NCBI RefSeq assembly: GCF_024171405.1
Contig: NZ_JALJZT010000002.1
Location: 2,542,001-2,606,000 of the forward strand
DNA length: 64,000 nucleotides
DNA from: Qipengyuania citrea
Lineage (GTDB): Bacteria > Pseudomonadota > Alphaproteobacteria > Sphingomonadales > Sphingomonadaceae
Direction of reading: 5' to 3'
In this document: piece by piece, positions 18,285 to 27,397 of the stretch
Numbering within the stretch: position 1 is the first letter of the stretch
Layout: each line of letters starts with the position of its first letter
The notes under the pieces: model-generated
The model's input: only the letters and a program-made list of their open reading frames with translations
The model's database searches: none
Told to the model about the DNA's origin: nothing
Translations under genes and position numbers: made by a program

Positions 18285-20840
18285 ATGAAGTTCAAATATC
18301 TCCTGGCCGCATCGGTGGTCAGCACCGCCAGTGCAATGGTCGCCGCCCCGGCCGCCGCACAGTCGACCGGTTCGGTCGATTTCGACGACTCGGTCATCAT
18401 CGTTTCAGGTGCTCGCACCACCGGCGTCGGCGGTGTCGACATGCCCAACACGCCGAAGGCGAAACAGGTTCTGGGCGAGGAAATCATCCGCCGCCAGCGC
18501 CCCGGCCAGACGGTCAACGACATCGTCAACCTGGTTCCGGGTGTCAGCTTCCAGAACAACGATCCCTGGGGTTCGTCGGGCGGTAGCTTCACCATCCGCG
18601 GTTTCGACGACAGCCGCATCTCGCAGACGCTCGACGGCCTGCCGCTGAACGACTCGGGCAACTATGCGCTCTACACCAACCAGCAGGTCGATCCCGAAGT
18701 TCTCGAATCGATCAGCGTCAACCTCGGCATGACCGACGTCGACAGCCCGACCGCTTCGGCCGTCGGTGGCACGATCAACATCCGTACGCGCGAGCCGGCC
18801 GACGATTTCGGCGTCACCATGACGCTGACCGCCGGCGACATCTTCGCCGAGGGCAACAATGCGAACTACGACCGCAGCCGTCTCTATGGCCGCGGCTTTG
18901 TGATGATCGATACCGGCGACATCACCGGCATGGGCACCAAGGCTTTCGCCTCGGCCAGCTTCACGCGCTACAACAACCCGTTCAACAATTACGGCGTGGT
19001 CGAGAAGCAGCAGTATAACGGCCGCATCTGGCAGGACATCGGCGACAATGGCGATTTCGTTGCCATTGCCGGTCACTACAACCAGAACCGCAACAATTTC
19101 TTCGGTTCGGTTCCGCTCCGCGTCGATCCGGACTTCGAGCCCGGTTCGGGCTTCACCAACCGTTTCCCGGCGACCAAGGAAGAACGGTTCTACGAAATCA
19201 ACTATCCCTGCACCGTCGAGGGCCCGACCCCGGGCACTGCCGGCAGCGACAACAATTGCGGTGCCGAATTCGATCGCCGCTTCAATCCGTCGAACACCGG
19301 CAACATCCGCGGTTCGTCGCGCTTCACGCTGGCTGACGGCCTGATCCTGACGGTCGATCCGAGCTACCAGTACGTCAAGGCCAATGGCGGCGGTGACGAA
19401 GAACTGCTCGAAGGCACGCGTGATGTCGGCGGCGTCGACATGACCGGCTTCATCGGCGGCCGTTACTACTTCGGTCGCGACCTCAACGGCGACGGCGACA
19501 CGCTCGACGAAGTCACGGGTCACGATCCGAGCCAGACCCGCACGCGCCGGTTCGGCGTGATTGCCAACCTGGCTTACGAGATCAACGACGATCACCGCGT
19601 TCGCCTGAGCTACACCTATGACGATGCCAACCACCGTCAGACGGGCCAGACCTCGGTCGCTCTCGCCAATGGCGAAATCGCGGATGTCTTCCCGATCAAT
19701 AACCCGTTGGCCACTGCGGACGGCTTCGTGCTCAACAAGCGCGATCGCCAGTCCTATGCGACGCTGCACAAGGTTGCGGGTGAATATCGTGGTCGCTTCT
19801 TCGACGACTTCACCGCAGTCCTCGGTCTCAGCGTGCCCTTCTACAAGCGCGACCTGAACCAGTTCTGCTACACCACCTCGGCCAGCGGTTTCCTCGACTG
19901 CGTCGGCGGTGTGAGCGCTGCATACGAAGCCGCCAACCCCTATGTGACCGACCCCAACACCGGTGAAGTCATCAGCGGTTCGGCTCCGCCGCAGTCGCGT
20001 GAATACAATTACGACAAGCTGCTGCCGAACGTCGGCTTCACCTATGAATTCGGTGATGCATCGTTCTTCGGCAACTACGGCAAGGGTCTTTCGGTCCCGG
20101 GTACGGACGAGCTCTACGACTCGATCTACTTCCCCGATGTCGAAAGCGCGCGTCCGGTGGCCGAAACCACCGACAGCTTCGACCTTGGCCTGCGTTTCCA
20201 GAATGGCGACCTTCAGGCGCAGCTGGTCGGCTGGTACACGCGGTACAACAATCGCCGTGCAACCGCCTACGATCCGATCCTCGACGAAACGATCACCCGT
20301 AACCTGGGTGTCGTCGACAAGTACGGCATCGATGCCTCGGTGGCTTACAGCCCCACCCCGAACACGCTGCTCTATGTCTTCGGTTCGCTCAACGAATCGG
20401 AAATCCGCGACAACGTGCAGCTGGACGCGGGCGAATTCGCCCAGACTGCCGGCAAGCGTGAAAGCGGCGCACCGACCTTCACGGTTGGCGCACGTGGCCA
20501 GTACAACTTCGGCCCGGCAGAACTCGGCGTGCAGGTCAAGCACACCGGCAAGCGCTACGTGAACGACGAAAACCTCCCGCGCGATCCGCAGGGCTTCGTC
20601 GGCGAAAGCGTCGGCTTCCCGGCGACCGTCGACAGCTACACGCTGGTGGATATCGACCTGCGTGTTCGCCTTGGCGAATACTTCAACGGTCGCGATGCCG
20701 CGGTGCAGTTCAACATCACCAACCTGTTCGACGAGCTCTATGTCGGCGGCTTCGGTGGCGGCCTCACCTCGGGCGATCTGCCCTTCGTGCAGATGGGTCC
20801 GCCGCGGGCAGCCAGCGTTTCGCTGATCCTCGGCTACTAA
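18285..20840 (+). CDS. TonB-dependent outer-membrane receptor
   Basis: An 851-residue receptor with signal peptide (ending AAPAAAQ), a plug domain beginning IIVSGARTTGVGG and containing LVPGVSFQNNDPWGSSGGSFTIRGFDDSRISQTLDGLPLND, then a 22-strand-type barrel of alternating aromatic strands, ending with the aromatic-terminal strand LILGY*. Substrate is unknown; a neighbouring TonB-like gene 116 bases downstream may supply energy. Codon use is softer at third positions (many GGT, GTT, GTC) than neighbours, which often marks highly expressed genes. Tandem hairpins and an intrinsic terminator follow. Confidence 0.94.
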   Translation: MKFKYLLAASVVSTASAMVAAPAAAQSTGSVDFDDSVIIVSGARTTGVGGVDMPNTPKAKQVLGEEIIRRQRPGQTVNDIVNLVPGVSFQNNDPWGSSGGSFTIRGFDDSRISQTLDGLPLNDSGNYALYTNQQVDPEVLESISVNLGMTDVDSPTASAVGGTINIRTREPADDFGVTMTLTAGDIFAEGNNANYDRSRLYGRGFVMIDTGDITGMGTKAFASASFTRYNNPFNNYGVVEKQQYNGRIWQDIGDNGDFVAIAGHYNQNRNNFFGSVPLRVDPDFEPGSGFTNRFPATKEERFYEINYPCTVEGPTPGTAGSDNNCGAEFDRRFNPSNTGNIRGSSRFTLADGLILTVDPSYQYVKANGGGDEELLEGTRDVGGVDMTGFIGGRYYFGRDLNGDGDTLDEVTGHDPSQTRTRRFGVIANLAYEINDDHRVRLSYTYDDANHRQTGQTSVALANGEIADVFPINNPLATADGFVLNKRDRQSYATLHKVAGEYRGRFFDDFTAVLGLSVPFYKRDLNQFCYTTSASGFLDCVGGVSAAYEAANPYVTDPNTGEVISGSAPPQSREYNYDKLLPNVGFTYEFGDASFFGNYGKGLSVPGTDELYDSIYFPDVESARPVAETTDSFDLGLRFQNGDLQAQLVGWYTRYNNRRATAYDPILDETITRNLGVVDKYGIDASVAYSPTPNTLLYVFGSLNESEIRDNVQLDAGEFAQTAGKRESGAPTFTVGARGQYNFGPAELGVQVKHTGKRYVNDENLPRDPQGFVGESVGFPATVDSYTLVDIDLRVRLGEYFNGRDAAVQFNITNLFDELYVGGFGGGLTSGDLPFVQMGPPRAASVSLILGY

Positions 20841-20849
20841 GATAACCGG

Positions 20850-20912
20850 CATGGGGCTCGGCCCCATGTGCAGACTACGGGGCGGTCCTCCTTCGGGAGG
20901 GCCGCCCTTTTT
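20850..20912 (+). terminator. Tandem hairpins with intrinsic terminator after the TonB receptor
   Basis: First stem CATGGGGC-TCG-GCCCCATG at 20850-20868. Second stem of 12 bp (20880-20891 with 20896-20907, one G-U) closed by a stable TTCG tetraloop and followed by five T (20908-20912): a textbook rho-independent terminator. Confidence 0.92.
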
Positions 20913-20956
20913 CCATGCCGCTGGACCCGGTCGGGCGGCTTTGCCATGATCGCCCG

Positions 20957-21679
20957 ATGGCCGAACCCGCGACCCGCTATGCGCAGACCAAGAAGCGCCT
21001 CAATCCCTGGGTGATCGCGCTGATCGCGCTGATCCACCTCGGCCTGTTCTACCTGCTGGCGCGCGCATTGGCGCCGACCGCCGTCTCCGGGGTGGAGCGC
21101 TCGGTGGTCTCGGCCTTCACCGTCACGGTATCCACGCCCGAAGAAGAACCCGAACCGACCGAGCCCGAGCCCGAAGGCGCGCAAGGCGATCCGGGGCGCG
21201 AGGCGGTGCCCGATGCGGTCACCGCGCCCGAGCCCGAGCGGCGCATGCGCGAGGATCCGCCGGCACCGCGTGCCTCCTCCACCGGGACGGCAAATACCGC
21301 CGGCGCGACCGATCAGGGGCAGGGCACCGGCCGGTCCGGGTCGGGCGAGGGTACGGGCAGCGGCGAAGGCGGCGGCGGCCAGGGCGGGGGGGCGGCGACC
21401 AAGCCGGTGCTGACGCGCGCGATTACCGATGCAAGCGCCTTTCCCGTTCCGCCGGGCGGACGCCAGGCGCGGATCGGCCAGTCGGTCATCGTCAGGCTGA
21501 CCGTGTCGGCGCAGGGGCGCGCGACGCGCTGCAGCATCTACCGGCCCAGCCCGTTCCCCGAAACCGATGCGGCGGTCTGCCGCCTCGCGCTCGACCAGTT
21601 GCGCTTCGAACCGGCGCGCGATGCGAGTGGCAACCCGGTTGCCGCGACGTTCCACTACCAGCAGCGCTTCTTCAACTAG
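20957..21679 (+). CDS. TonB-family energy transducer
   Basis: The 240-residue protein has one N-terminal membrane anchor (PWVIALIALIHLGLFYLLA), a periplasmic Glu/Pro-rich then Gly/Ser-rich spacer (about 60-145), and a C-terminal TonB-like domain (IGQSVIVRLTVSAQGRATRCSIYRPS... LRFEPARDASGNPV). It would couple the proton-motive force to outer-membrane receptors, plausibly the one encoded just upstream. ExbB/ExbD are not in the window. The ATG start gives the normal short cytoplasmic tail. Confidence 0.82.
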   Translation: MAEPATRYAQTKKRLNPWVIALIALIHLGLFYLLARALAPTAVSGVERSVVSAFTVTVSTPEEEPEPTEPEPEGAQGDPGREAVPDAVTAPEPERRMREDPPAPRASSTGTANTAGATDQGQGTGRSGSGEGTGSGEGGGGQGGGAATKPVLTRAITDASAFPVPPGGRQARIGQSVIVRLTVSAQGRATRCSIYRPSPFPETDAAVCRLALDQLRFEPARDASGNPVAATFHYQQRFFN

Positions 21680-21701
21680 CCGCGCCGCACGGGCCGCGGG
21701 G

Positions 21702-24248
21702 TCAGTCGTCCTTGTCGTAGCTGCCGATCACTTCGACCAGCTCGTCCTTGCCGTAAGGCTTGGTCAGCAGGCCCGATGCGCCCAGTTCTTCGAGCCGGTC
21801 CTGCATTTCGCCATAGCCCGTCGCCAGCCAGAACGGCACGCCCATCTCCCTGAGCCTGGCGGCGATCGGCTCGCTGTTTTCCTTGCCCAGATTGTAGTCT
21901 AGAATGGCCAGTTCGGGCTGGCTCTTCGTCAATGCGTCGAGCGCCGCTGCGACCGAGCTTTCGATCCGCACGGTCCCGATCCCGAGTTCCTTGAGGCAAT
22001 CTTCCGCATCGAGCGCGATGATCATGCTGTCTTCGACCAGCAGCACACTGGCGGGCAGGTTTTCCAACCGGGCGTCCTTCTTCGGCTTGGCCGCTGCGCT
22101 CTTTTCGCCATCGCGCGAACGCCATTCGACATAGCGCGCGGGGATGCAGAACCGGGCCTCGACACCCTCCAAGCGGTAATTGATCTCGGCGGTGCCATCG
22201 AGTTCGTAGGGGATCGAGCGTTCGGTGATCGTGCTGCCGAACCCGCGGCGGCTGGGCGGCTTGACCGGAGGCCCGCCGCTTTCGCGCCATTGCGCGCAGA
22301 AATTGTCCTCGGAGTCGCGGGTCACTTCCACCTCAAGCTTGCCCGATTGATCGCTAAGCGAGCCATATTTAGCCGAATTGGTTATCATCTCGTGGATCAC
22401 GAGCGCCATCACCGTATAGGCTTCGGGCGCGATCATCGCTTCGGGGCCGCGCAGGTCGAGCCGGTCCCGGCTCGCTGAAAGATAGGCATTGGCCTCGGTC
22501 TCGATCAGCTCCGAGAAGGGCGCGTGCGACCAATTGCCCTTGGTGATGTTGTCATGCGCCGACGCAAGCGAGGCGACCCGGCCCGCGACGATTTCGACGA
22601 AACTCTCGATATCGCGCGCATCGCCCTTGGACTGGTTGATCAGCCCGCGGATCAGGTTAAGGATATTGCGTACGCGGTGGTTGAGCTCCGCGATCAGCAA
22701 TTCCTGCTGCTGCTGCGCGCGGGCGCGTTCGGTCACCGCCTCGTCGGTCAGCCGCAGGATGATCTCGAGCAGCGTGACGCGCAGGCTCTCGGCAATTTCG
22801 ATCTCGGCGCGCGACCATTTCTCGGCGCGGCCCTCGACCGTTTCGCGCCAGGCCTCGAAGCTCTTGCGCGGGGTCAGCCGGTCGCCATTGGGACCAGCCT
22901 CGACCGCCTTTTCGGGATTGCCGGCCCAGGTCACGGTCTGGGTGAGCGGCTTGCGCCACAGGATCAGGTAATCGCGCGGCGTGCGCGAGACCGGGATGAC
23001 CAGCGCGCCCGTCGCCCGGTCGGCAAACCGGGCAGCGCGCGGGAGGCGTTCGGCAATCGCCTCGGTGGCGAGCAGCTTGCTGGTCGCGGTGCCGTTGAGA
23101 TTGGCGACGATCGCACGGAATTCTTCCTCATTGGGAGCAGAGCCGCGCGCGTCGTAAATGTCCTCGACGAAAATGCTCACCCCGTCATGCGGGATGACCT
23201 GCTGGATGACCGGTTCGATCATCGGCAGGCTGGCGGACAGCGGGGTACCAGCGACGACATCGCGCATCAGCCGGGTGTGGACCTCGCGCCCCATTTCGCG
23301 GCGATCCGCGCTCTGGCGGGCCAGCGTACGGTCGAGCGTCAGCGAGAAGAATTCGGAGAACAGCTCGGCTGCGGTGCGCTGCGAATAAGGGAGCAGTTTG
23401 GGGCCGTAATGATGGCAGGCGAACAGCCCCCACAGCTTCCCGCCGATAATGATCGAGATCGACAGCGAAGCGCCGACGCCCATGTTCTTGAGATATTCGA
23501 TATGGATCGGCGAAACCGCGCGCAGCGTGCTCATGCTGAGGTCGAGCGGCTCGCCATCGAGTGACACGCCGGGTTCGACCGGGACCGGCTCGGCCTCGAC
23601 ATCGGCAATGATGCGGAAGCGGTTGCGGACATAAAGCGCGCGCGCCTGGTCGGGGATGTCCGAACGCGGATAGCGCAGGCCGTGGAATTTCTCGAGATCG
23701 TCGCGCGCGGCTTCGGCGATGACTTCGCCCGACAGATCCTCGCGGAAGCGATAGACCATGACGCGGTCGATCTGCAGCGCCAGCCGCAACTGGCGGGCGG
23801 CTTCGTCGACCAAGGGCTGCACTTCGGTATGCTTTTCCAGCCGGGTCATGATCGGCCGCAGAATGCTCAGCTGGCGGTTGAGATCGCCCGCCGCATGCGG
23901 TTCGATCTCGATCACCGTGTTCCCGTCCGAACTGTGCAGCGCACAATCGAACAGCGCGTCGGTGTCGAACAGCGCGAGACCGAACAGCCGTTCGACCTGG
24001 TCGGGCATGGTCAGCGCGGTGGCCGAACTGCGCAGTTGCTGCAATGCGGCGGGGGAGAGCAGCTGCGAGAGACGATCCCCGATTTCGACCGTGCGGCCGG
24101 CGCCGAACAGGGCTTCCAGATTGGTCGAGCGATGCGCGACGAACCAGTCGGAATTGACCGCGATAAGCGCGCCGAAACCCTGGATCCGGCCAAGCTGGTG
24201 AATCGGTTCGCGATCGCAATTGGAAAGATTGACGTCCTGCGGGTTCAT
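21702..24248 (-). CDS. bphP: Bacteriophytochrome: PAS-GAF-PHY, HWE histidine kinase, receiver
   Basis: An 848-residue red/far-red photoreceptor. Biliverdin-binding Cys is residue 11 in NCDREPIHQLG, placed as in bacteriophytochromes; PAS, GAF (RYPRSDIPDQAR, a PRSDIP variant of the chromophore-pocket motif) and PHY domains follow. The kinase is of the HWE/HisKA_2 type with ELNHRVRNILNLIRGL near residue 519 and FGSTITERS in the ATP lid. A receiver domain is fused at the C-terminus (phospho-acceptor Asp in LAILDYNLGKEN, near 783). It forms an ATGA-overlapping pair with the heme oxygenase gene. Output of the fused receiver is unknown. Confidence 0.94.
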   Translation of the reverse strand: MNPQDVNLSNCDREPIHQLGRIQGFGALIAVNSDWFVAHRSTNLEALFGAGRTVEIGDRLSQLLSPAALQQLRSSATALTMPDQVERLFGLALFDTDALFDCALHSSDGNTVIEIEPHAAGDLNRQLSILRPIMTRLEKHTEVQPLVDEAARQLRLALQIDRVMVYRFREDLSGEVIAEAARDDLEKFHGLRYPRSDIPDQARALYVRNRFRIIADVEAEPVPVEPGVSLDGEPLDLSMSTLRAVSPIHIEYLKNMGVGASLSISIIIGGKLWGLFACHHYGPKLLPYSQRTAAELFSEFFSLTLDRTLARQSADRREMGREVHTRLMRDVVAGTPLSASLPMIEPVIQQVIPHDGVSIFVEDIYDARGSAPNEEEFRAIVANLNGTATSKLLATEAIAERLPRAARFADRATGALVIPVSRTPRDYLILWRKPLTQTVTWAGNPEKAVEAGPNGDRLTPRKSFEAWRETVEGRAEKWSRAEIEIAESLRVTLLEIILRLTDEAVTERARAQQQQELLIAELNHRVRNILNLIRGLINQSKGDARDIESFVEIVAGRVASLASAHDNITKGNWSHAPFSELIETEANAYLSASRDRLDLRGPEAMIAPEAYTVMALVIHEMITNSAKYGSLSDQSGKLEVEVTRDSEDNFCAQWRESGGPPVKPPSRRGFGSTITERSIPYELDGTAEINYRLEGVEARFCIPARYVEWRSRDGEKSAAAKPKKDARLENLPASVLLVEDSMIIALDAEDCLKELGIGTVRIESSVAAALDALTKSQPELAILDYNLGKENSEPIAARLREMGVPFWLATGYGEMQDRLEELGASGLLTKPYGKDELVEVIGSYDKDD

Positions 24249-24802
24249 TATGCGGCCTCGCGCGCGAGGCTGTCGGCCACGATCGCGTTAAAGTGGGAAA
24301 AGGTGGCTTGCGCCGCGTGCAAGGCGGCTTCGTCCATGGCGATGGAATGCGGTCGTTCGAGCGCGGGCAGCAGGCTTCGCCAATAGGTGGTCATGCCAAT
24401 GTCGGACAGGAAATCGACCGGCCAGTCCACCTTGTTTTTCCTGAGCCGCGCGAGGATTGCGCGATTGCCCAGCGATGATCCCGCCAGCACCCAGCATACG
24501 CCCAGCGCGTCGCTACCCGCGGGAGGGGTGAAGGCCGGGGCATCTTCGGGGACCGCGCGTCCCAGCGCGGACATGTCCTGCGCCAGCAAATTGCTCTGGC
24601 ATGGCGGCGGGGTCCCGCTGCCGGCCAGCCAGTCTTCGACGCCCACGCGCGCGCGGTACTGGATATCGAGAAACGCTGCATAATCGCGCGCATCGCCCGT
24701 CACCAGCGCGCCCAGCCGCGTATCGAGCCGGTCATGGCTCGCCGCAGTTCCGTTCTTGAGATAAGTCCTGGTGGAGCGACACGCCCCGTTTGCTACCGGC
24801 AT
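24248..24802 (-). CDS. bphO: Biliverdin-producing heme oxygenase (BphO)
   Basis: A 184-residue heme-oxygenase-fold protein: proximal His in TAASHDRLDTRLG, and a distal helix region VCWVLAGSSLGNRAIL with the family Gly-Ser pattern. It cleaves heme to biliverdin, the chromophore of the phytochrome encoded immediately downstream with an overlapping ATGA. Assignment relies on both motif and context. Confidence 0.88.
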   Translation of the reverse strand: MPVANGACRSTRTYLKNGTAASHDRLDTRLGALVTGDARDYAAFLDIQYRARVGVEDWLAGSGTPPPCQSNLLAQDMSALGRAVPEDAPAFTPPAGSDALGVCWVLAGSSLGNRAILARLRKNKVDWPVDFLSDIGMTTYWRSLLPALERPHSIAMDEAALHAAQATFSHFNAIVADSLAREAA

Positions 24803-24947
24803 TCGCTCGGCCTCGCTTCCCTACCGTCTTGCCCCATGTGGATCAGCCATGCATCCGCATCCGGATTCCTGATCCGCCCCAGTGCAGAGCGCTCCGCAAA
24901 GGAGATCGTTCCGCAGTCGGGAAAATTTCTCGGCGGCGCGGGCGAAA

Positions 24948-25250
24948 TTACTTCGGCGCGATCAGTTTCTGGCCCTGCTTGCGGATCGCGCTGGCGACCA
25001 TCGGTTCGACGAAGGACAGCGCGGGCGGCAGATTGACCTCGAACACCACCTGGTCGTCCTCGATGATCACGCAGCCGTCGACGCCCTGGCCCATGGCCCT
25101 GACCGCCAGGTCCATCCGGTCCTCGCTCGGCCAGCTGGTGGTGACGTCGGCCATGCCGCCGGGGATATACTGGGCGATCTCGTGGCTGTGTGACTGGAGG
25201 CGGCGTCGCACTTCTTCCTTGCCGAGGCTGTGGGAAATGGGAACGCGCAT
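24948..25250 (-). CDS. Polyhydroxyalkanoic acid system family protein
   Basis: A 100-residue protein with the PHA-system/granule-region pattern: HSLGKEEVRRRLQSHSHEIA, an internal MDLAVRAMGQGVDGCVIIEDDQVVFEVNLPPALSF, and the C-terminal AIRKQGQKLIAPK. Members are found near PHA genes but have no proven activity. Its ATG overlaps the stop of the XpaC-like gene (ATGA), so it is the last gene of a TelA/XpaC operon rather than being next to phaC, which is 24 kb away. Confidence 0.75.
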   Translation of the reverse strand: MRVPISHSLGKEEVRRRLQSHSHEIAQYIPGGMADVTTSWPSEDRMDLAVRAMGQGVDGCVIIEDDQVVFEVNLPPALSFVEPMVASAIRKQGQKLIAPK

Positions 25251-26008
25251 CAGTTCTTGTGCTCCAGTTGCGGGCTGGTCTGCGCCCCTTCGCCAAATTT
25301 GTAGTCGAGATAGCGGTGCTTGATCGCCAGATCGTCGAGCGAGCCTTCGGCCAGCTGCCGGGTGATCGAATCGATCTCGCCGCTGATCTTGCCGAGGCTG
25401 TCGGTCAGCTGCTGGTCCGGGGTCGCGCCGGCGCGTTCTTCCTTGCGCAGATGCGCCGGGATCCGCTGGTAGCTGTCGATCATCTGCGGCAATTGCTCGC
25501 CCACCAGGCTGCGCACTTCGCGCGCCTTGGGATGGTCCTGGTCGAGCCCTTCGAGCTGCAGGCCCAGCGCGTCGAGCTGGACGCCCATATCGCCGACGAT
25601 CTGTGCCGCGGGCGGGGGCAGGGCGGGGCGCTGCGCTTCGAGCCACAGCTCGGTGCGGCCGACCATCTGCTGGACGTTGCCCTTGTTGATGTCGGCGCGC
25701 TTGGGCGTCTTGATCTTCGGATAACTGGAGAAGATTGCGGTAGCGATGGCCGTGGCGACAACCACAGCCATGACGCCCCAGAAACCGATGCCGCTGAAGA
25801 TCGCCCCGGCAATTCCGGCTCCCACCCAGATGACGGCCACCGCGATCAGGAGGTTGCGCACCTTTTGCATCAAGTGGTCGCGCTTGGCCTTGGCCGATCC
25901 CTGCCCGATCGAGGGCGCGCGCCGGTGGCGGCCGCCCTCGCGGTTGTCGCGCACCAGCGCCTTGCTCTCGGACAATATGCGGTCGCTGTCGCGGGTGAGG
26001 TCGTTCAC
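25250..26008 (-). CDS. XpaC-like membrane protein, TelA partner
   Basis: A 252-residue protein with a basic N-terminus, two adjacent transmembrane segments (about 50-95: NLLIAVAVIWVGAGIAGAIF and the next) and a long helical cytoplasmic domain. Its position directly downstream of telA (10-base gap), as xpaC-telA pairs occur in other bacteria, supports an XpaC-like (5-bromo-4-chloroindolyl phosphate hydrolysis family) call. Biochemical role is unknown. The family assignment is mostly by context. Confidence 0.6.
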   Translation of the reverse strand: MNDLTRDSDRILSESKALVRDNREGGRHRRAPSIGQGSAKAKRDHLMQKVRNLLIAVAVIWVGAGIAGAIFSGIGFWGVMAVVVATAIATAIFSSYPKIKTPKRADINKGNVQQMVGRTELWLEAQRPALPPPAAQIVGDMGVQLDALGLQLEGLDQDHPKAREVRSLVGEQLPQMIDSYQRIPAHLRKEERAGATPDQQLTDSLGKISGEIDSITRQLAEGSLDDLAIKHRYLDYKFGEGAQTSPQLEHKN

Positions 26009-26018
26009 GATGCCGCCC

Positions 26019-27233
26019 TCAGCCCTCGATGCTCAGCAGGCTGCTTTCGGCGACCTGCTTCTGCGCCTGTGACTGGCCTTCGGCGCGCGCGATGTAGCCC
26101 TTCGACTTCTCGACCTCGTCGGTCAGCAGCGTGACCGTCTGCTTCATGCTGTCGAGCGCGCGCAGCTTGAAGCTGTCGACCTCGTCCATCGTGTCGTAGA
26201 TGTTCTGGAAGGCGCGTTGCAGCGTTTCCAGCGGGATCGTGCTCGCCGCGGCCTGTTCGTGGATCTTGCCGGTCTGGTCGCGCAGCAGCGTGCTGGTGCT
26301 GTCGATGATGCCCGCAGTGGTTTCGTTGAGCGCGGTGATCTGGCCCAGCACGAGGCGCTGGTTGGTCATCGCCTCGGCCACGGTCACTGCCGTGCGCAGC
26401 GCGCCGACGGTGGTGGTGCTGGCGCGGTCGACACCCTTCACCAGCTCGACATTGTTCTTCTTCACCAAATCGAGCGCAAGATAGCCCTGCACGCTCACCG
26501 CCATCTGGGTGAGCAAATCCTGCGTGCGCTGGCGGACATAGAACAGCGCGGTTTCGCGCACCGCCTTGGCCTTGGCCGGATCGGTCGCATCGAGTTCGGC
26601 GGCCTTTTCCTCCAGCTTCGCGTCGAGCGAGTTGGAGATGTGGATCATCTGTTCCAGATTGCCCATCGCCTCCCACAATTTCTGCCGTTCGACGTCGATC
26701 GCGGCATTGTCCATGATCAGCTCGTCCTTGCCGCTGGCGAGGTTGTTGAGGATCGACTGGATATGCGTCTGCGCGCTCTGGTAGCTGCGGAAGTAATTGG
26801 TCAGCTTGTTGCCGAAGGGAATGATGCCGAGGATCTTGCGCGGACCCGACAGCTTGCCGCGCTTGCCCGGGTCGAGGTCCTCGACCACGCGGCGCAATTC
26901 GGAAAGATTGGCGCCGACGCCTTCGTCCTTGTCCATCGCGCGCACCGGGCGGTCGAGGAAGCGGTTCGACATGCCCGCCGCGGCCATGATTTCCTTGCGG
27001 CCCATATTGGTCAGCTGGTCGACCTTCTTGCCGAATTCGGGAGAATTCGCATCCTCGGCGATCAGATCGGCGACGAAGCCGTCGACCTTGGTCTGCAGCT
27101 TGCTCTTCACCTCTTCCGAAACCGGGACGAGGCCCGCAGCCTTCTCCGGCTTGACCTCGGGCACGGGATCGGGCGGCGTGAGGTCGAAGGCGGTTTCGGT
27201 GGCAGTTGCGGTCGGCGTTTTCGTATCGCTCAT
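26019..27233 (-). CDS. Toxic anion resistance protein TelA family
   Basis: A 404-residue, almost wholly helical protein with TelA features: LTNMGRKEIMAAAGMSNRFLDRPVRAM, GKRGKLSGPRKILGIIPFGNKLTNYFRSYQSAQTHIQ and a C-terminal coiled coil with LNETTAGIIDSTSTLLRDQTGKI. Family members have been linked to tellurite resistance and to envelope stress. The ATG at 27233 (MSDTKTPT) has GGAGAG about 11 bases upstream. It heads a three-gene operon with the XpaC-like and PHA-system proteins. Confidence 0.88.
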   Translation of the reverse strand: MSDTKTPTATATETAFDLTPPDPVPEVKPEKAAGLVPVSEEVKSKLQTKVDGFVADLIAEDANSPEFGKKVDQLTNMGRKEIMAAAGMSNRFLDRPVRAMDKDEGVGANLSELRRVVEDLDPGKRGKLSGPRKILGIIPFGNKLTNYFRSYQSAQTHIQSILNNLASGKDELIMDNAAIDVERQKLWEAMGNLEQMIHISNSLDAKLEEKAAELDATDPAKAKAVRETALFYVRQRTQDLLTQMAVSVQGYLALDLVKKNNVELVKGVDRASTTTVGALRTAVTVAEAMTNQRLVLGQITALNETTAGIIDSTSTLLRDQTGKIHEQAAASTIPLETLQRAFQNIYDTMDEVDSFKLRALDSMKQTVTLLTDEVEKSKGYIARAEGQSQAQKQVAESSLLSIEG

Positions 27234-27397
27234 GGGCGCAGATCTCTCCAAGCGGCTATAATCCTGTATTAGGGTGGCAATACACGATCTTCAAGCGCGC
27301 AGTCGCGCGGCGCGCCGATAGTGCCGCGCCGATGGCGCGAAGCGCAAGGCAATTCTGCCGGTGGTCCGTCGCGCGGAGGGCCGCGTTGGCGCAGGCC

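Noticed and set aside
18405..20867. Very long open frame on the strand opposite the TonB receptor
   Set aside because: It mirrors the receptor's codon pattern; its translation has no domains, is biased toward Val/Ala/Arg/Glu, and the receptor strand has a signal peptide and full domain set.
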